NCBI RefSeq assembly: GCF_000423025.1
Contig: NZ_AUHE01000001.1
Coordinates: 489,379 to 553,378 of the forward strand
Origin: Gordonia shandongensis DSM 45094
Lineage (GTDB): Bacteria > Actinomycetota > Actinomycetes > Mycobacteriales > Mycobacteriaceae
Length of the DNA: 64,000 bases
Direction: 5' to 3'
A program made the position numbers and the translations under genes. This document shows positions 36,376 to 44,987 of the stretch, in pieces; position 1 is the stretch's first letter; the number at the start of each line of letters is the position of its first letter. The notes beneath the pieces are model-generated. The model saw only the letters and a program-made list of their open reading frames with translations. It did no database searches and was not told the origin of the DNA.

Positions 36376-36496
36376 CCCTCGGGCGGCGGGCCCCACCGCC
36401 CGAGGACGTCGGCCCCCGGTCGCCCGGGTCGTTCGGCTGTACCGGCGACGAAACGACGGTAGTGTCCGATATCACACCCTTCGTCCGGAGGCAGCC

Positions 36497-36715
36497 ATGT
36501 CGAACCGATACCTGCGGTACGGCGACCGCCGTTTCATCATCAACAGGGAGACCGAGGCCCGTCTCGAACGCGCGTTGGAGAAGGTCTACGCGAGCGGAAG
36601 CAGCGGGCACGAGTGGCTCACGCTCTACGGCGACAGTGAGGCCCCGTGTCGACTGCTGATCGCGGCGGGCGTGCCGATCAGCATCGAGACCGAACCCGTC
36701 TTCGAGTTCACCTGA
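36497..36715 (+). CDS. 72-aa hypothetical protein
   Basis: Small acidic soluble protein beginning MSNRYLRYGDRRFIINRETE and ending VFEFT. GGAGG lies 5 nt before the ATG, so it is a credible gene despite its size. No recognised domain. An overlapping frame from 36462 has no SD and poor codon bias. Confidence 0.65.
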   Translation: MSNRYLRYGDRRFIINRETEARLERALEKVYASGSSGHEWLTLYGDSEAPCRLLIAAGVPISIETEPVFEFT

Positions 36716-36728
36716 CGAGCAGCTCACC

Positions 36729-36734
36729 TATCGT
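36729..36734 (+). promoter_or_regulatory. -10 hexamer of endonuclease IV gene
   Basis: TATCGT, 7 nt, ATG 36742. Confidence 0.45.
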
Positions 36735-36741
36735 GAGAGCC

Positions 36742-37509
36742 ATGCGCATCGGAGCCCACCTTCGTCAGGACGAGAACCCCGTCGCCACCGCCGAGGATCT
36801 CGGCATCGATCTGTTTCAGATGTTCGTCGCCGATCCGCAGAGTTGGAAGAAGCCGCAGCCGCACCCGCACGCCGCCGAGATCCGGGAGTCGCCGATCGAC
36901 GTCGTGGTGCACTCCAGCTACCAGATCAACGTCGCGAGCCTGAACAACCGGCTCCGGATGCCGTCACGCAAGGCCGTGGAGCAGCAGGCGGCGGCCGCCG
37001 CCGATCTCGGGGCCATCGGCCTGGTGGTCCACGGGGGCCATCTCAAGGACGGCGAGGACGCCGCCGAGGGCTTCGCCAACTGGCGCAAGCTCTTCGAGAG
37101 GCAGGCCGACAAGGGTGGTTTCGGCGTCCCGATCCTCATCGAGAACACCGCGGGCGGGTCGCATGCGATGGCGCGGACCCTCGAGTCGATCGAACGGTTG
37201 TGGGACGCGGTCGGCGACTTCCCCCAGGCCGGTTTCTGCCTCGACACCTGTCACGCGTGGGCGGGCGGCGAGGATCTGATGGGTCTCGTGGAACGGATCC
37301 GCGGGATCACCGGCCGCATCGATCTCGTCCATCTGAACAACTCGCGTGACGAGTTCGATTCGGGACGTGACCGGCACGCGAACCTGGAGTCGGGACGAAT
37401 CGATCCGGAGGTGCTCGCCGAACTGATGAGGACCGCCGACGCGCCGGGCGTCCTGGAGACGCCGGCCGACGGCATCCGCGCCGATCTGGAGTTCCTGCGG
37501 TCCCGCTGA
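36742..37509 (+). CDS. nfo: deoxyribonuclease IV (AP endonuclease, Nfo family)
   Basis: 255-aa TIM-barrel endonuclease that cuts DNA 5' of abasic sites in base-excision repair. All nine zinc ligands of endonuclease IV can be placed: His57 (VVVHSSY), His97 (VVHGGH), Glu134 (LIENTAGG), Asp168 and His171 (FCLDTCHAWAGG), His197 (LVHLNNSRDEF), Asp210 and His212 (SGRDRHAN) and Glu239 (VLETPADG). Start ATG 36742 from the -10 position. It stands alone. Confidence 0.93.
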   Translation: MRIGAHLRQDENPVATAEDLGIDLFQMFVADPQSWKKPQPHPHAAEIRESPIDVVVHSSYQINVASLNNRLRMPSRKAVEQQAAAAADLGAIGLVVHGGHLKDGEDAAEGFANWRKLFERQADKGGFGVPILIENTAGGSHAMARTLESIERLWDAVGDFPQAGFCLDTCHAWAGGEDLMGLVERIRGITGRIDLVHLNNSRDEFDSGRDRHANLESGRIDPEVLAELMRTADAPGVLETPADGIRADLEFLRSR

Positions 37510-37606
37510 CGCTTCCGTGGCGCCCGCACCGAGGCGCTTGCATTTGTTAGCGGAGCCACACGAACTCGTGTTGTTCGGGGCGGACCCGGCCGGTACCCTG
37601 TCAAGG

Positions 37607-37622
37607 GTTACCGGCAAGTAAC
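37607..37622. promoter_or_regulatory. TTAC-N6-GTAA palindrome upstream of fadE5
   Basis: GTTAC-CGGCAA-GTAAC, 74-89 nt upstream of the fadE5 ATG. Same half-sites and spacing as the operators at 48293-48308 and 52929-52944. Confidence 0.6.
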
Positions 37623-37695
37623 TTGCCGGCTGCGCTCAGCCCATCCGAGCCCCGCGCCGGACAACGACGTTCAACGAATCAAGTGAGGAAGACCA

Positions 37696-39522
37696 ATGGG
37701 CCATTACAAGTCCAACCTGCGCGATCTGCACTTCAACCTCTTCGAGATGTACGACCTCGACAAGGTGCTCGCCTCCGGCGAGTTCGGGGACCTCGACCGC
37801 GAGACCGCCGTCGACATGCTCCGCGAGGTGAAGACCCTGGCCGAGGGACCGATCGCCGAATCGTTCACCGACGCCGACCGCAACCCTCCGGTGTTCGACC
37901 CGTCAGAGCACTCCGTGACCATCCCCGAGGGCTTCAAGGCGTCGTACAACGCCTTCATCGAGGCCGGCTGGGACAAGGTCGGCGTCGATGAGGAGCTCGG
38001 CGGTCTGCCCGCCCCGCGGTCGCTGTACTGGGCGCTCGGCGAGATGGTTCTCGGCGCCAACCCGCCGGTCTTCATGTACGCCGCCGGTTCGGGCTTCGCC
38101 AACATCTTCTACGACAACGGCACCGACGAGCAGAAGAAGTGGGCCGCGATTTGCTCCGAGCGCGCCTGGGGCGCCACCATGGTCCTCACCGAGCCGGACG
38201 CCGGCTCCGACGTGGGCGCCGGCACCACCAAGGCCGTGCAGCAGGAGGACGGCTCCTGGCACATCGACGGCGTGAAGCGGTTCATCACGTCGGCCGACCA
38301 GGACATGACCGAGAACATCTTCCACCTCGTGCTGGCGCGCCCCGAGGGCGCGGGACCGGGCACCAAGGGCCTGTCGCTGTTCTTCGTCCCCAAGTTCCAC
38401 TTCGATCCCGAGACCGGCGAGCTCGGCGACCGCAACGGCGTCTTCGTCACCGGGCTCGAGCACAAGATGGGCATCAAGGCGTCGGCCACCTGCGAGGTGA
38501 CCTTCGGTCAGCACGGCACCCCCGCCAAGGGCTGGCTGGTCGGCGAGGTCCACAAGGGCATCGCCCAGATGTTCGACGTCATCGAGCATGCCCGCATGAT
38601 GGTCGGCACCAAGGCCATCTCGACCCTGTCGACGGGCTACCTCAACGCCCTCGAGTACGCCAAGGAGCGCGTGCAGGGCGCCGACCTGACGCAGATGACC
38701 GACAAGACCGCGCCGCGCGTCAGCATCACCCACCACCCGGACGTCCGTCGCGCCCTGCTCACCCAGAAGGCGTACGCCGAGGGTCTGCGCGCGGTGTACC
38801 TCTACACCGCGTCGCACCAGGATCCCGTGGCCGCCGAGATCGTCTCGGGCGCCGACGCCGAGATGGCCCACAAGGTCAACGACCTGCTGCTGCCGATCGT
38901 CAAGGGCGTCGGCTCGGAGCGCGCGTACGAGAAGCTCACCGAGTCGCTGCAGACCCTGGGCGGCTCCGGCTTCCTGCAGGACTACCCGATCGAGCAGTAC
39001 ATCCGCGACTCCAAGATCGACTCGCTCTACGAGGGCACCACGGCGATCCAGGCGCAGGACTTCTTCTTCCGCAAGATCATCCGCGACAAGGGTCAGGCCC
39101 TCGCGCACGTCGCCGGTCAGATCCAGGACTTCATCGAGAACGGTCAGGGATTCGACTCGGAGCGCGCGCTGCTGAAGACCGCCCTCGACGACGTCCAGGC
39201 GATGGCGGCCAAGCTCACCGGCTGGCTGATGGGAGCCCAGGAGGACCCGAAGCAGCTGTACCTGGTCGGCACCGCGTCGGTCCGCTTCCTCATGGCCGTC
39301 GGCGACCTGATGATCGGCTGGCTGCTGCTGCGCCAGGCCGTCGTCGCACAGGCCGCCCTCGACGCGGGTGCGTCGGCCGACGACAAGGCGTTCTACGAGG
39401 GCAAGGTGGCCTCGGGCGTGTTCTTCGCCAAGAACATGCTGCCGCTGCTCACCTCGGTGCGTCAGGTCGTCGAGAACAACGTCGACAACGACCTCATGGA
39501 GCTCGACGAAGCCGCCTTCTGA
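37696..39522 (+). CDS. fadE5: acyl-CoA dehydrogenase FadE5
   Basis: 608-aa acyl-CoA dehydrogenase of the long form (FadE5 of M. tuberculosis is about 611 aa). It oxidises acyl-CoA to enoyl-CoA with FAD. The N-terminal helical domain is followed by [20 protein letters not shown] and [16 protein letters not shown] (FAD/substrate), [13 protein letters not shown], and the catalytic base in [20 protein letters not shown] (Glu446). A C-terminal helical extension of about 140 residues is typical of FadE5. GAGGAAG precedes the ATG. Followed by a strong terminator. Confidence 0.94.
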   Translation: MGHYKSNLRDLHFNLFEMYDLDKVLASGEFGDLDRETAVDMLREVKTLAEGPIAESFTDADRNPPVFDPSEHSVTIPEGFKASYNAFIEAGWDKVGVDEELGGLPAPRSLYWALGEMVLGANPPVFMYAAGSGFANIFYDNGTDEQKKWAAICSERAWGATMVLTEPDAGSDVGAGTTKAVQQEDGSWHIDGVKRFITSADQDMTENIFHLVLARPEGAGPGTKGLSLFFVPKFHFDPETGELGDRNGVFVTGLEHKMGIKASATCEVTFGQHGTPAKGWLVGEVHKGIAQMFDVIEHARMMVGTKAISTLSTGYLNALEYAKERVQGADLTQMTDKTAPRVSITHHPDVRRALLTQKAYAEGLRAVYLYTASHQDPVAAEIVSGADAEMAHKVNDLLLPIVKGVGSERAYEKLTESLQTLGGSGFLQDYPIEQYIRDSKIDSLYEGTTAIQAQDFFFRKIIRDKGQALAHVAGQIQDFIENGQGFDSERALLKTALDDVQAMAAKLTGWLMGAQEDPKQLYLVGTASVRFLMAVGDLMIGWLLLRQAVVAQAALDAGASADDKAFYEGKVASGVFFAKNMLPLLTSVRQVVENNVDNDLMELDEAAF

Positions 39523-39554
39523 ATCAGTTCTCACCAGCTGATCTGAAGTAGAGG

Positions 39555-39584
39555 AGAACCCCGCCGGACGTCCGGCGGGGTTCT
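39555..39584. terminator. terminator after fadE5 (perfect 30-bp palindrome)
   Basis: AGAACCCCGCCGGAC (39555-39569) is directly followed by its exact complement (39570-39584), then TCTCC. It separates fadE5 from the convergent ArsR gene and can work in both directions. Confidence 0.9.
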
Positions 39585-39624
39585 TCTCCACGTGGGGCCG
39601 CCCGGCGTCGGGTCGGCCCGATGA

Positions 39625-40086
39625 TCAGCGAGGCCGCCTGTTGGCCGCCGATAGGATCGAGAACAGCAGCCCGGGGTAGGCCGATTCCACGGCCGCGAAC
39701 CGCAGCACGTAGCCCTGGCCGCGCCCGGTCCGTCTGCGCTCCACGATCCCCGCCTCCCGCAGGGTCTTGAAGTGATGGCTGGCGGTCGCCTTGGTGACGG
39801 TGTCGTACAGGTCGGCGCACGCGGCCTCACCGCGGGCGTCGTAGAGGCGGCGCACCATCTCCAGACGCACCGGATCGGCGAGCGCGACCAGCAGCGTGTG
39901 GAGATCGGCGAGACCGTCGCGCTCCGGAACCGTCACGATCGGACGCGATCCCCGTGCCCCTGTTCCGGATGCACCTGTTCCGGATGCACCTGCTCCGGAT
40001 GCACCTGCTCCGAGCATTCCTGTTCCCAGCGTCCCCGCTCCCAGGGTCCCCGCTCCCAGGGTCCCCGCTCCGAGTGTTTCCGTCAC
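39625..40086 (-). CDS. ArsR-family transcriptional regulator with repeat tail
   Basis: 153-aa winged-helix repressor. The core spans about residues 55-145: LADLHTLLVALADPVRLEMV, RRLYDARGEAACADLYDTV, TKATASHHFKTLREAGIVER (recognition helix) and RRRTGRGQGYVLRF (wing). It lacks the ELCVCDL metal-site cysteines, so it is not a classic metal sensor. Residues 5-45 are nine pentapeptide repeats (GAGTL/GASGT type). GTG 40086 has GGGGGAGG upstream; a longer ATG form from 40131 is less likely. Divergent from the RND transporter gene. Confidence 0.85.
   Translation of the reverse strand: MTETLGAGTLGAGTLGAGTLGTGMLGAGASGAGASGTGASGTGARGSRPIVTVPERDGLADLHTLLVALADPVRLEMVRRLYDARGEAACADLYDTVTKATASHHFKTLREAGIVERRRTGRGQGYVLRFAAVESAYPGLLFSILSAANRRPR
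39951..40080 (-). repeat. degenerate 15-nt tandem repeats in ArsR N-terminus
   Basis: About nine units such as GCACCTGTTCCGGAT and CAGGGTCCCCGCTCC, encoding Gly-(Ala/Thr)-(Gly/Leu/Ser) pentapeptides in frame. The two ends of the array have different consensus sequences, which suggests two rounds of expansion. Confidence 0.88.
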
Positions 40087-40136
40087 CGAACCTCCCCCGA
40101 CATTCGATTCGAGTCGTCGCATCGACAGCATATTTC

Positions 40137-40150
40137 TTACTGTTCAGTAA
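40137..40150. promoter_or_regulatory. palindrome TTACTGTTCAGTAA upstream of ArsR gene
   Basis: Arms TTACTG/CAGTAA are exactly complementary, 50 bp upstream of the ArsR start. It can be read as an ArsR operator or as another TTAC-N6-GTAA site like those at the fad genes. Confidence 0.55.
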
Positions 40151-40334
40151 TGACGACAATCAGCAGTGTCAGATAAACAGTCCGCCACCTCGCCGTTAAG
40201 CGCAAGACGAGCGATCAGATTTCGTTTCTCTGCGATCAGTTTTCCAACTTCGTGCGGGTCGGAATGACCTCCGCGAACGGATTCTCGTCGACAATCACAC
40301 GATCCGACCCCATGTGACACCCATCACGTCCGTT

Positions 40335-40363
40335 TTGTTGTAACCGTTAGTTACACATACGGT
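40335..40363 (+). promoter_or_regulatory. promoter and operator of MMPL gene
   Basis: TTGTTG (40335-40340), 17 nt, TACGGT (40358-40363). Within the spacer lies the perfect inverted repeat TGTAAC-N5-GTTACA (40339-40355), so a bound repressor would cover the promoter. Confidence 0.6.
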
Positions 40364-40390
40364 GCTCTCAACGAACAGGGAGGTCCCCCG

Positions 40391-43300
40391 ATGCACGGTC
40401 CACGCCGCAGCTTGTCCGCGATCGGCCGATGGTCCGGCCGATTCGCCTGGCTGGTGATCGCCTTCTGGATCCTGCTCGCCGGCGGACTCAACCTCGCGAT
40501 CCCCCAACTCGAGACGACCGTCGCCACCCACTCGGCGCCGTTTCTGCCGACCGACCTGCCCGGCAACGACGCCCTGCGCGACATGGCCCACGACTTCGAG
40601 GTCCCCGAATCGGCGGCCGTCGGCAGCATCATCCTGTCATCCGACACCCCGATCGACGACGCCGACCGCGCCTACTACGGGCGTCTGGTCACCAAACTCC
40701 ACGAGGACACCGACTCGGTGGCCTTCATCATGGACACCTACGGCGACCCCGCCATCCGGGCCGTCGGCGCCAGCCCGGACGGGAAGGCGATCAACCTCAT
40801 CGTGGTGGCCCAGGGCGACGTCGGCTCCACCCGCGCCAAAGCGTCCACCGACGCCATCCGCGCGCTCATCGACGACGCCGACCCGCCCGCGGGCCTCGAC
40901 GTGAACTTCACCGGCCCCTCCCCGACACTGGCCGACCTGTTCAGCTCGATCGACTCCTCGCTGCTGGTGATCACCCTCGTCTCGATCGCCCTCATCACCG
41001 CCCTGTTGCTCGCGGTCTACCGGTCGATCGCCGCGGCCGCCGTCCCGCTGATGACCGTCGGCGTCTCCCTGGCCGTCGCCCGACCGGTCCTCTCGTTCCT
41101 CGGCGACACCCAGACCCTCTCGGTCTCGAACTTCACCATCGCGCTCGCCACCGCGATGGTCCTCGGCGCGACCACCGACTACGCGATCTTCCTGATATCC
41201 GGGTACCACGAGGCCAGACGGCGCGGCGAGAGCAACCGCGACGCCATCGGCTCGTCGGTCGGCACCGTCGGCGGCATCCTCATCGCCTCGGCCCTCACCA
41301 TCGCCGCCGCCGGCGTGTCGATGGTGCTGACCAAGACCGGCATCTTCACCACCGCCGGACCGCCCATCGCGATCGCGGTCGGCGTCGGCCTGGCCGTCTC
41401 CCTCACCCTGCCCGCCGCCCTCATGTCGATCCTCGGCCGCCGCGGGCTCCTCGCTCCGCGTCGACTCGACGAGGCCCGCTGGCGACGAACCGGTGCCCGG
41501 ATGATCCGGTACGCGGTCCCGGCCACCGCCGCGTCGATCGCCGTCCTGATCGCACTGTCGGCCGTCCTGTTCACCTTCCGGATGAGCTACGACGAGAACA
41601 CCGCCCAACTCCGCGACACCGACAGCAAGATCGGCTACGAGCGGGCGATGGAGCACTGGGGCGTCAACGAGGCCGCCCCCGAATACGTGATCATCCGCGC
41701 CGACCACGACATGCGGAACACCGCCGACATGGCGGCGCTCGAACTCATGGCCGACGGCATCTCCCGCGTCGACGGGATCGCATACGTCCGCTCGCTGACC
41801 CGACCCGACGGAAAGCCGATCGCCGAATCGGCGACCGGCTATCAGACGGCGATCATCGGCGACGCCCTCACCGACGGACACCGACGCATCGACGCCGCAC
41901 TGCCCGATCTGCGGCGCCTCGCCGGCGGCGCGGCGCAACTGCACGACGGCGCGGCCGAGGCCACCGACCGCCTCCCCGAACTCGTCGACGGCACCGACCA
42001 GGTGGTCGCCATGGCCGACGGCGTGCTCGACGGCTACGAGTCGCTGCAGGGAATCGTCGACACCCTCACCGACGGCCGCCAGGACGTCCCGCAGGCGCTC
42101 GACCACCTGCAGAACTCCATGCGGGGACTGTCGACGTCACTGCGAAGCCTGACCGGCTCCAACGATCGACTGCGCTCGTCGATGCGATCCATCACCGACA
42201 CGTTCGCGCCGCTGCGGGCGGCGACCCCGTCGGCCTCATGCCGCGCCGACCCCGTCTGCATGCAGGCCCGCGTCCTGTACCGGCAGCTCGACCGGCTCAC
42301 CGACGGCCGGATCGGATCGGCCGTCGCCGCCGCCGACGACGCCACCCGCGCCGACCCCGCACTCGCTCGGGCCACCGCACTCATCGGCCGCCTGCACACC
42401 GGGCTGGCGTCCGTGCAGAAGCTCGTCGACGACCTCGACGGGCGCTCCCCCGAGGAGGTCCGCGCCGATCTGCGGCGACTCACCGACGGTGTTCGCGAAC
42501 TGCAGTCCGGGCTGGGTCAGCTCACCGACGGTCTCGCCCAGGTCAAGGACGGCACCGAGCAGATGAAGGCGCTGACCACCGAACTCAACGCCGGCGTGGA
42601 GCGGGCCGCGTCGTATCTGACGAGCATGTCCGAGCACACGACCACCGGCGCCGGACGCGGGTTCTACCTGCCTCCCGAGGCGATGAACGATCCGCGGATG
42701 AAGGCCGGGCGCTCCCTGCTGATGTCGCCGGACGGTCGCACGGCTCGCATGCTGGCGGTGTGGCGGATCGACCCGTACTCCGGCGAGGCCCTCGACACCG
42801 TCGAGCAGCTCGCGCCCGCCGCGGAGGCCGCCGCCCGCGGCACCACCCTGAGTGACGCCGAGGTCGCCACCACCGGCCTCTCGACACTCTCCGCGCAGGC
42901 TCGCGAACAGGTGAAACGCGACTTCGCGGTCTTCGGGGTCGTGGCGCTGGTGATGGTCGCGGCGATCCTCATCGTCCTGCTCCGCAGCCTGGTCGCACCG
43001 CTCATCCTGGTCGCGACGGTCGTCCTCTCGTTCTGCGCCGCCGCGGGGCTCTCGACACTGATCTGGAAGTTCGGCGTCGGCGTCGACCTCGACTGGAGTG
43101 TGCTGCCGGTGTCGTTCATGGCCCTGGTGGCCGTCGGCGCCGACTACAGCATGCTGTTCGCCGCCCGGATCAAGGAGGAGTCCCGCGACGGGCTGGTCCG
43201 CGGGGTCATCCGCGCGTTCGGCAGCACGGGCAGCGTCATCACCACGGCCGGGGTCGTCTTCGCGATCACCATGTTCGCGCTGATGAGCGGGTCCACGCTG

Positions 43301-43459
43301 AACCTGCTGCAGATCGGGTCCACGATCGGCATCGGTCTGCTGCTCGACATCACGGTGGTCCGCACGGTCCTCGTGCCGGCGTCGGTCGCGATCCTCGGCG
43401 ACCGGTTCTGGTGGCCGGCCAAACCGCCGACTGTGAAACTGCCGTCGGAGACGGGGTGA
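40391..43459 (+). CDS. MMPL/RND-family transporter
   Basis: 1022-aa RND permease of the MmpL type, probably exporting a lipid or drug across the inner membrane. Two MMPL halves are visible. The first has FAWLVIAFWILLAGGLNLAI, a porter domain and helices from LLVITLVSIALITALLLAVY, with the GATTDYAIFLISGY motif. The second has FGVVALVMVAAILIVLLRSL and VAVGADYSMLFAARIKEES. The Asp-Tyr pairs in both halves are the proton-relay positions of the family. A coiled-coil-like periplasmic region (residues 500-750) has repeated LxDGxxQL motifs. SD AGGGAGG before the ATG. Confidence 0.93.
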   Translation: MHGPRRSLSAIGRWSGRFAWLVIAFWILLAGGLNLAIPQLETTVATHSAPFLPTDLPGNDALRDMAHDFEVPESAAVGSIILSSDTPIDDADRAYYGRLVTKLHEDTDSVAFIMDTYGDPAIRAVGASPDGKAINLIVVAQGDVGSTRAKASTDAIRALIDDADPPAGLDVNFTGPSPTLADLFSSIDSSLLVITLVSIALITALLLAVYRSIAAAAVPLMTVGVSLAVARPVLSFLGDTQTLSVSNFTIALATAMVLGATTDYAIFLISGYHEARRRGESNRDAIGSSVGTVGGILIASALTIAAAGVSMVLTKTGIFTTAGPPIAIAVGVGLAVSLTLPAALMSILGRRGLLAPRRLDEARWRRTGARMIRYAVPATAASIAVLIALSAVLFTFRMSYDENTAQLRDTDSKIGYERAMEHWGVNEAAPEYVIIRADHDMRNTADMAALELMADGISRVDGIAYVRSLTRPDGKPIAESATGYQTAIIGDALTDGHRRIDAALPDLRRLAGGAAQLHDGAAEATDRLPELVDGTDQVVAMADGVLDGYESLQGIVDTLTDGRQDVPQALDHLQNSMRGLSTSLRSLTGSNDRLRSSMRSITDTFAPLRAATPSASCRADPVCMQARVLYRQLDRLTDGRIGSAVAAADDATRADPALARATALIGRLHTGLASVQKLVDDLDGRSPEEVRADLRRLTDGVRELQSGLGQLTDGLAQVKDGTEQMKALTTELNAGVERAASYLTSMSEHTTTGAGRGFYLPPEAMNDPRMKAGRSLLMSPDGRTARMLAVWRIDPYSGEALDTVEQLAPAAEAAARGTTLSDAEVATTGLSTLSAQAREQVKRDFAVFGVVALVMVAAILIVLLRSLVAPLILVATVVLSFCAAAGLSTLIWKFGVGVDLDWSVLPVSFMALVAVGADYSMLFAARIKEESRDGLVRGVIRAFGSTGSVITTAGVVFAITMFALMSGSTLNLLQIGSTIGIGLLLDITVVRTVLVPASVAILGDRFWWPAKPPTVKLPSETG

Positions 43460-43500
43460 CAGCCGTCGGCGACGGGGTGACTGCCGTCGGGGGTGGGGTC
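43441..43500 (+). repeat. 21-nt tandem repeat over the MMPL stop codon
   Basis: Units GCCGTCGG(A/C)GACGGGGTGAC at 43441, 43462 and 43483 (the third diverged). Unit 1 carries the TGA of the MMPL gene, and the array ends on the stop of the convergent ACT gene at 43499. Confidence 0.85.
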
Positions 43501-44014
43501 AGTCGGCCAGATCGAGGTCGACGAGCAGTTCCTCGGCGATCCGCTCGAGGTCGGCGCGGACCGTCGCGAGATCGACGCCCGCGGGGACCAGGACCTCCAT
43601 CCGCGCCTCGAACAGCATGCCGCCGGCCATCGGCGCCTCCCGGGTGTCGCTCGCGAGCCTCTCGATCGACACCCCGCTGCGGCTCAGGGCCGCCGACAGT
43701 TCGTGGACGATGCCCGGACGATCGTTCCCGAGGACGCCGATCGACAGTTCCGTGGCCGCCGCCGGATCGACCCCCGCCGTCTGCCCGGGATGCACCGAGA
43801 CCTCCAACAGCCCGTCGAGGGCGGTGACGGCCGCGACGAGCGCGTCGGCCCGATCGTCGGGCACCGTCACCACGACGATGCCGGCGAACTTCCCGGCCAG
43901 CTGGGCCAACTGCCCGCGTTCCCAGTTCCCGCCGCCGGCGGCGACCGCATCCGCCAGCGCCGAGACCAGTCCGGGACGGTCGTCGCCGATCACCGAGAGC
44001 ACCAGATTCCGCAT
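43499..44014 (-). CDS. tandem ACT-domain protein (GcvR-like)
   Basis: 171-aa protein made of two ACT domains: LVLSVIGDDRPGLVSALADA (residues 3-22) and LSIGVLGNDRPGIVHELSAA (about 91-110). Both have the D-R-P-G turn that binds amino acids at ACT interfaces. It resembles the glycine-cleavage repressor GcvR, but no gcv genes are nearby, so a general amino-acid-sensing role is the most that can be said. TACGCT lies 6 nt before the ATG. Confidence 0.82.
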   Translation of the reverse strand: MRNLVLSVIGDDRPGLVSALADAVAAGGGNWERGQLAQLAGKFAGIVVVTVPDDRADALVAAVTALDGLLEVSVHPGQTAGVDPAAATELSIGVLGNDRPGIVHELSAALSRSGVSIERLASDTREAPMAGGMLFEARMEVLVPAGVDLATVRADLERIAEELLVDLDLAD

Positions 44015-44020
44015 GCCCCG

Positions 44021-44026
44021 AGCGTA
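44021..44026 (-). promoter_or_regulatory. -10 hexamer of ACT gene
   Basis: TACGCT on the minus strand, 6 nt, ATG 44014. Confidence 0.4.
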
Positions 44027-44060
44027 ACCGGCCGCGCCGCGCCTGCCCCGTGAACGACGA

Positions 44061-44096
44061 ACGCGGGCCGGCTCCCCGATGGGAGCCGGCCCGCGT
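44061..44096 (-). terminator. terminator after SDR gene
   Basis: ACGCGGGCCGGCTCCC (44061-44076) and its exact complement (44081-44096), 4-nt loop, 25 bp after the SDR stop on the minus strand. No U-tract, which is usual in actinobacteria. Confidence 0.85.
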
Positions 44097-44120
44097 CGCG
44101 GTGCGCGTGGCGATCCGGTG

Positions 44121-44897
44121 TTACTTCGGTGGCATCCGGATGCCGCCGTCGACGCGAACGACCTCGGCGTTCATGTACGAGTTGGTGAGGAGCTCCTCGA
44201 CCATCGACGCCAGCTCGTCGGGCACACCGAGACGCTTCGGGAACAGGACGCTCTCGCCGAGCTTGGCCTTGAACGCCTCCGACTCCGGGCCGGTGCCGTA
44301 GATCGGGGTGTCGATGAGTCCCGGCGCGATGCAGTTCACGCGGATGCCGACCGCTGACAGGTCGCGGGCGACCGGGAGGGTCATGCCGACCACGCCGCCC
44401 TTCGACGACGAGTACGCGGCCTGACCGATCTGACCGTCGAACGCGGCCACCGAGGCCAGGTTGACGATCGCGCCGCGCTCGCCGTTCTCGTTCGGCTCGT
44501 TGCGGCTCATGGCGGTCGCGGCCAGACGCACGGTGTCGAAGGTGCCGATCAGGTTGATCGCGATGACCTTCTTGTAGAGGTCCAGGTTGTGCGCCGAGGC
44601 GAACTCACCGTCGCGGCCGATGGTGCGCTGCGCCCAGCCGATGCCCGCCGAGTTGACGACGGCCTTCAGCGGGCCGAGCTCGACCGCCTTGGTGATCGCG
44701 GCCTCGATCTGCGCGGTGTCGGTGACGTCGACGGTCACGAAGGCGCCGCCGATCTCCTTGGCCAGGGCCTCGCCGTCCTCGGCCTTGAGGTCGGCGATGA
44801 CGACCTTGGCGCCCTGCGCGGCGAGACGGCGGGCGGTGGCGGCACCGATGCCCGATGCGCCACCGGTGACGATTGCACTTGCTCCATTGATATCCAT
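44121..44897 (-). CDS. short-chain dehydrogenase (3-hydroxyacyl-CoA dehydrogenase type 2-like)
   Basis: 258-aa SDR. NAD-binding [31 protein letters not shown] (NAG equivalent), [20 protein letters not shown] with SSSKGG (Ser-Tyr-Lys) and [14 protein letters not shown]. The extended loop before the catalytic Ser ([13 protein letters not shown]) and the [20 protein letters not shown]-terminus resemble type-2 3-hydroxyacyl-CoA dehydrogenases (HSD10), so oxidation of 3-hydroxyacyl-CoA is likely. TAAGCT 7 nt before the ATG; no SD. Confidence 0.9.
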   Translation of the reverse strand: MDINGASAIVTGGASGIGAATARRLAAQGAKVVIADLKAEDGEALAKEIGGAFVTVDVTDTAQIEAAITKAVELGPLKAVVNSAGIGWAQRTIGRDGEFASAHNLDLYKKVIAINLIGTFDTVRLAATAMSRNEPNENGERGAIVNLASVAAFDGQIGQAAYSSSKGGVVGMTLPVARDLSAVGIRVNCIAPGLIDTPIYGTGPESEAFKAKLGESVLFPKRLGVPDELASMVEELLTNSYMNAEVVRVDGGIRMPPK

Positions 44898-44904
44898 GTC
44901 CGCG

Positions 44905-44910
44905 AGCTTA
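44905..44910 (-). promoter_or_regulatory. -10 hexamer of SDR gene
   Basis: TAAGCT on the minus strand, 7 nt, ATG 44897. Confidence 0.45.
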
Positions 44911-44987
44911 GCGATCACCGCGGCCCCGACGACGGTCGGGCTGGAACCTGTTCCTGTGACGTGCCGCACACGGACGCGCCGCGTGCG

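Larger units (their letters stand above)
40087..40390. other. 304-bp divergent regulatory region, ArsR / MMPL
   Basis: AT-richer than its surroundings and without a gene. It holds the palindrome at 40137-40150, a repeated GCGATCAG at 40211-40218 and 40232-40239 (21 bp apart, i.e. two helical turns), and the MMPL promoter/operator at 40335-40363. Confidence 0.6.

Noticed and set aside
39951..40080. CRISPR-like array of short repeats
   Set aside because: Units are 15 nt, contiguous and without spacers, and encode in-frame pentapeptides of the ArsR protein.
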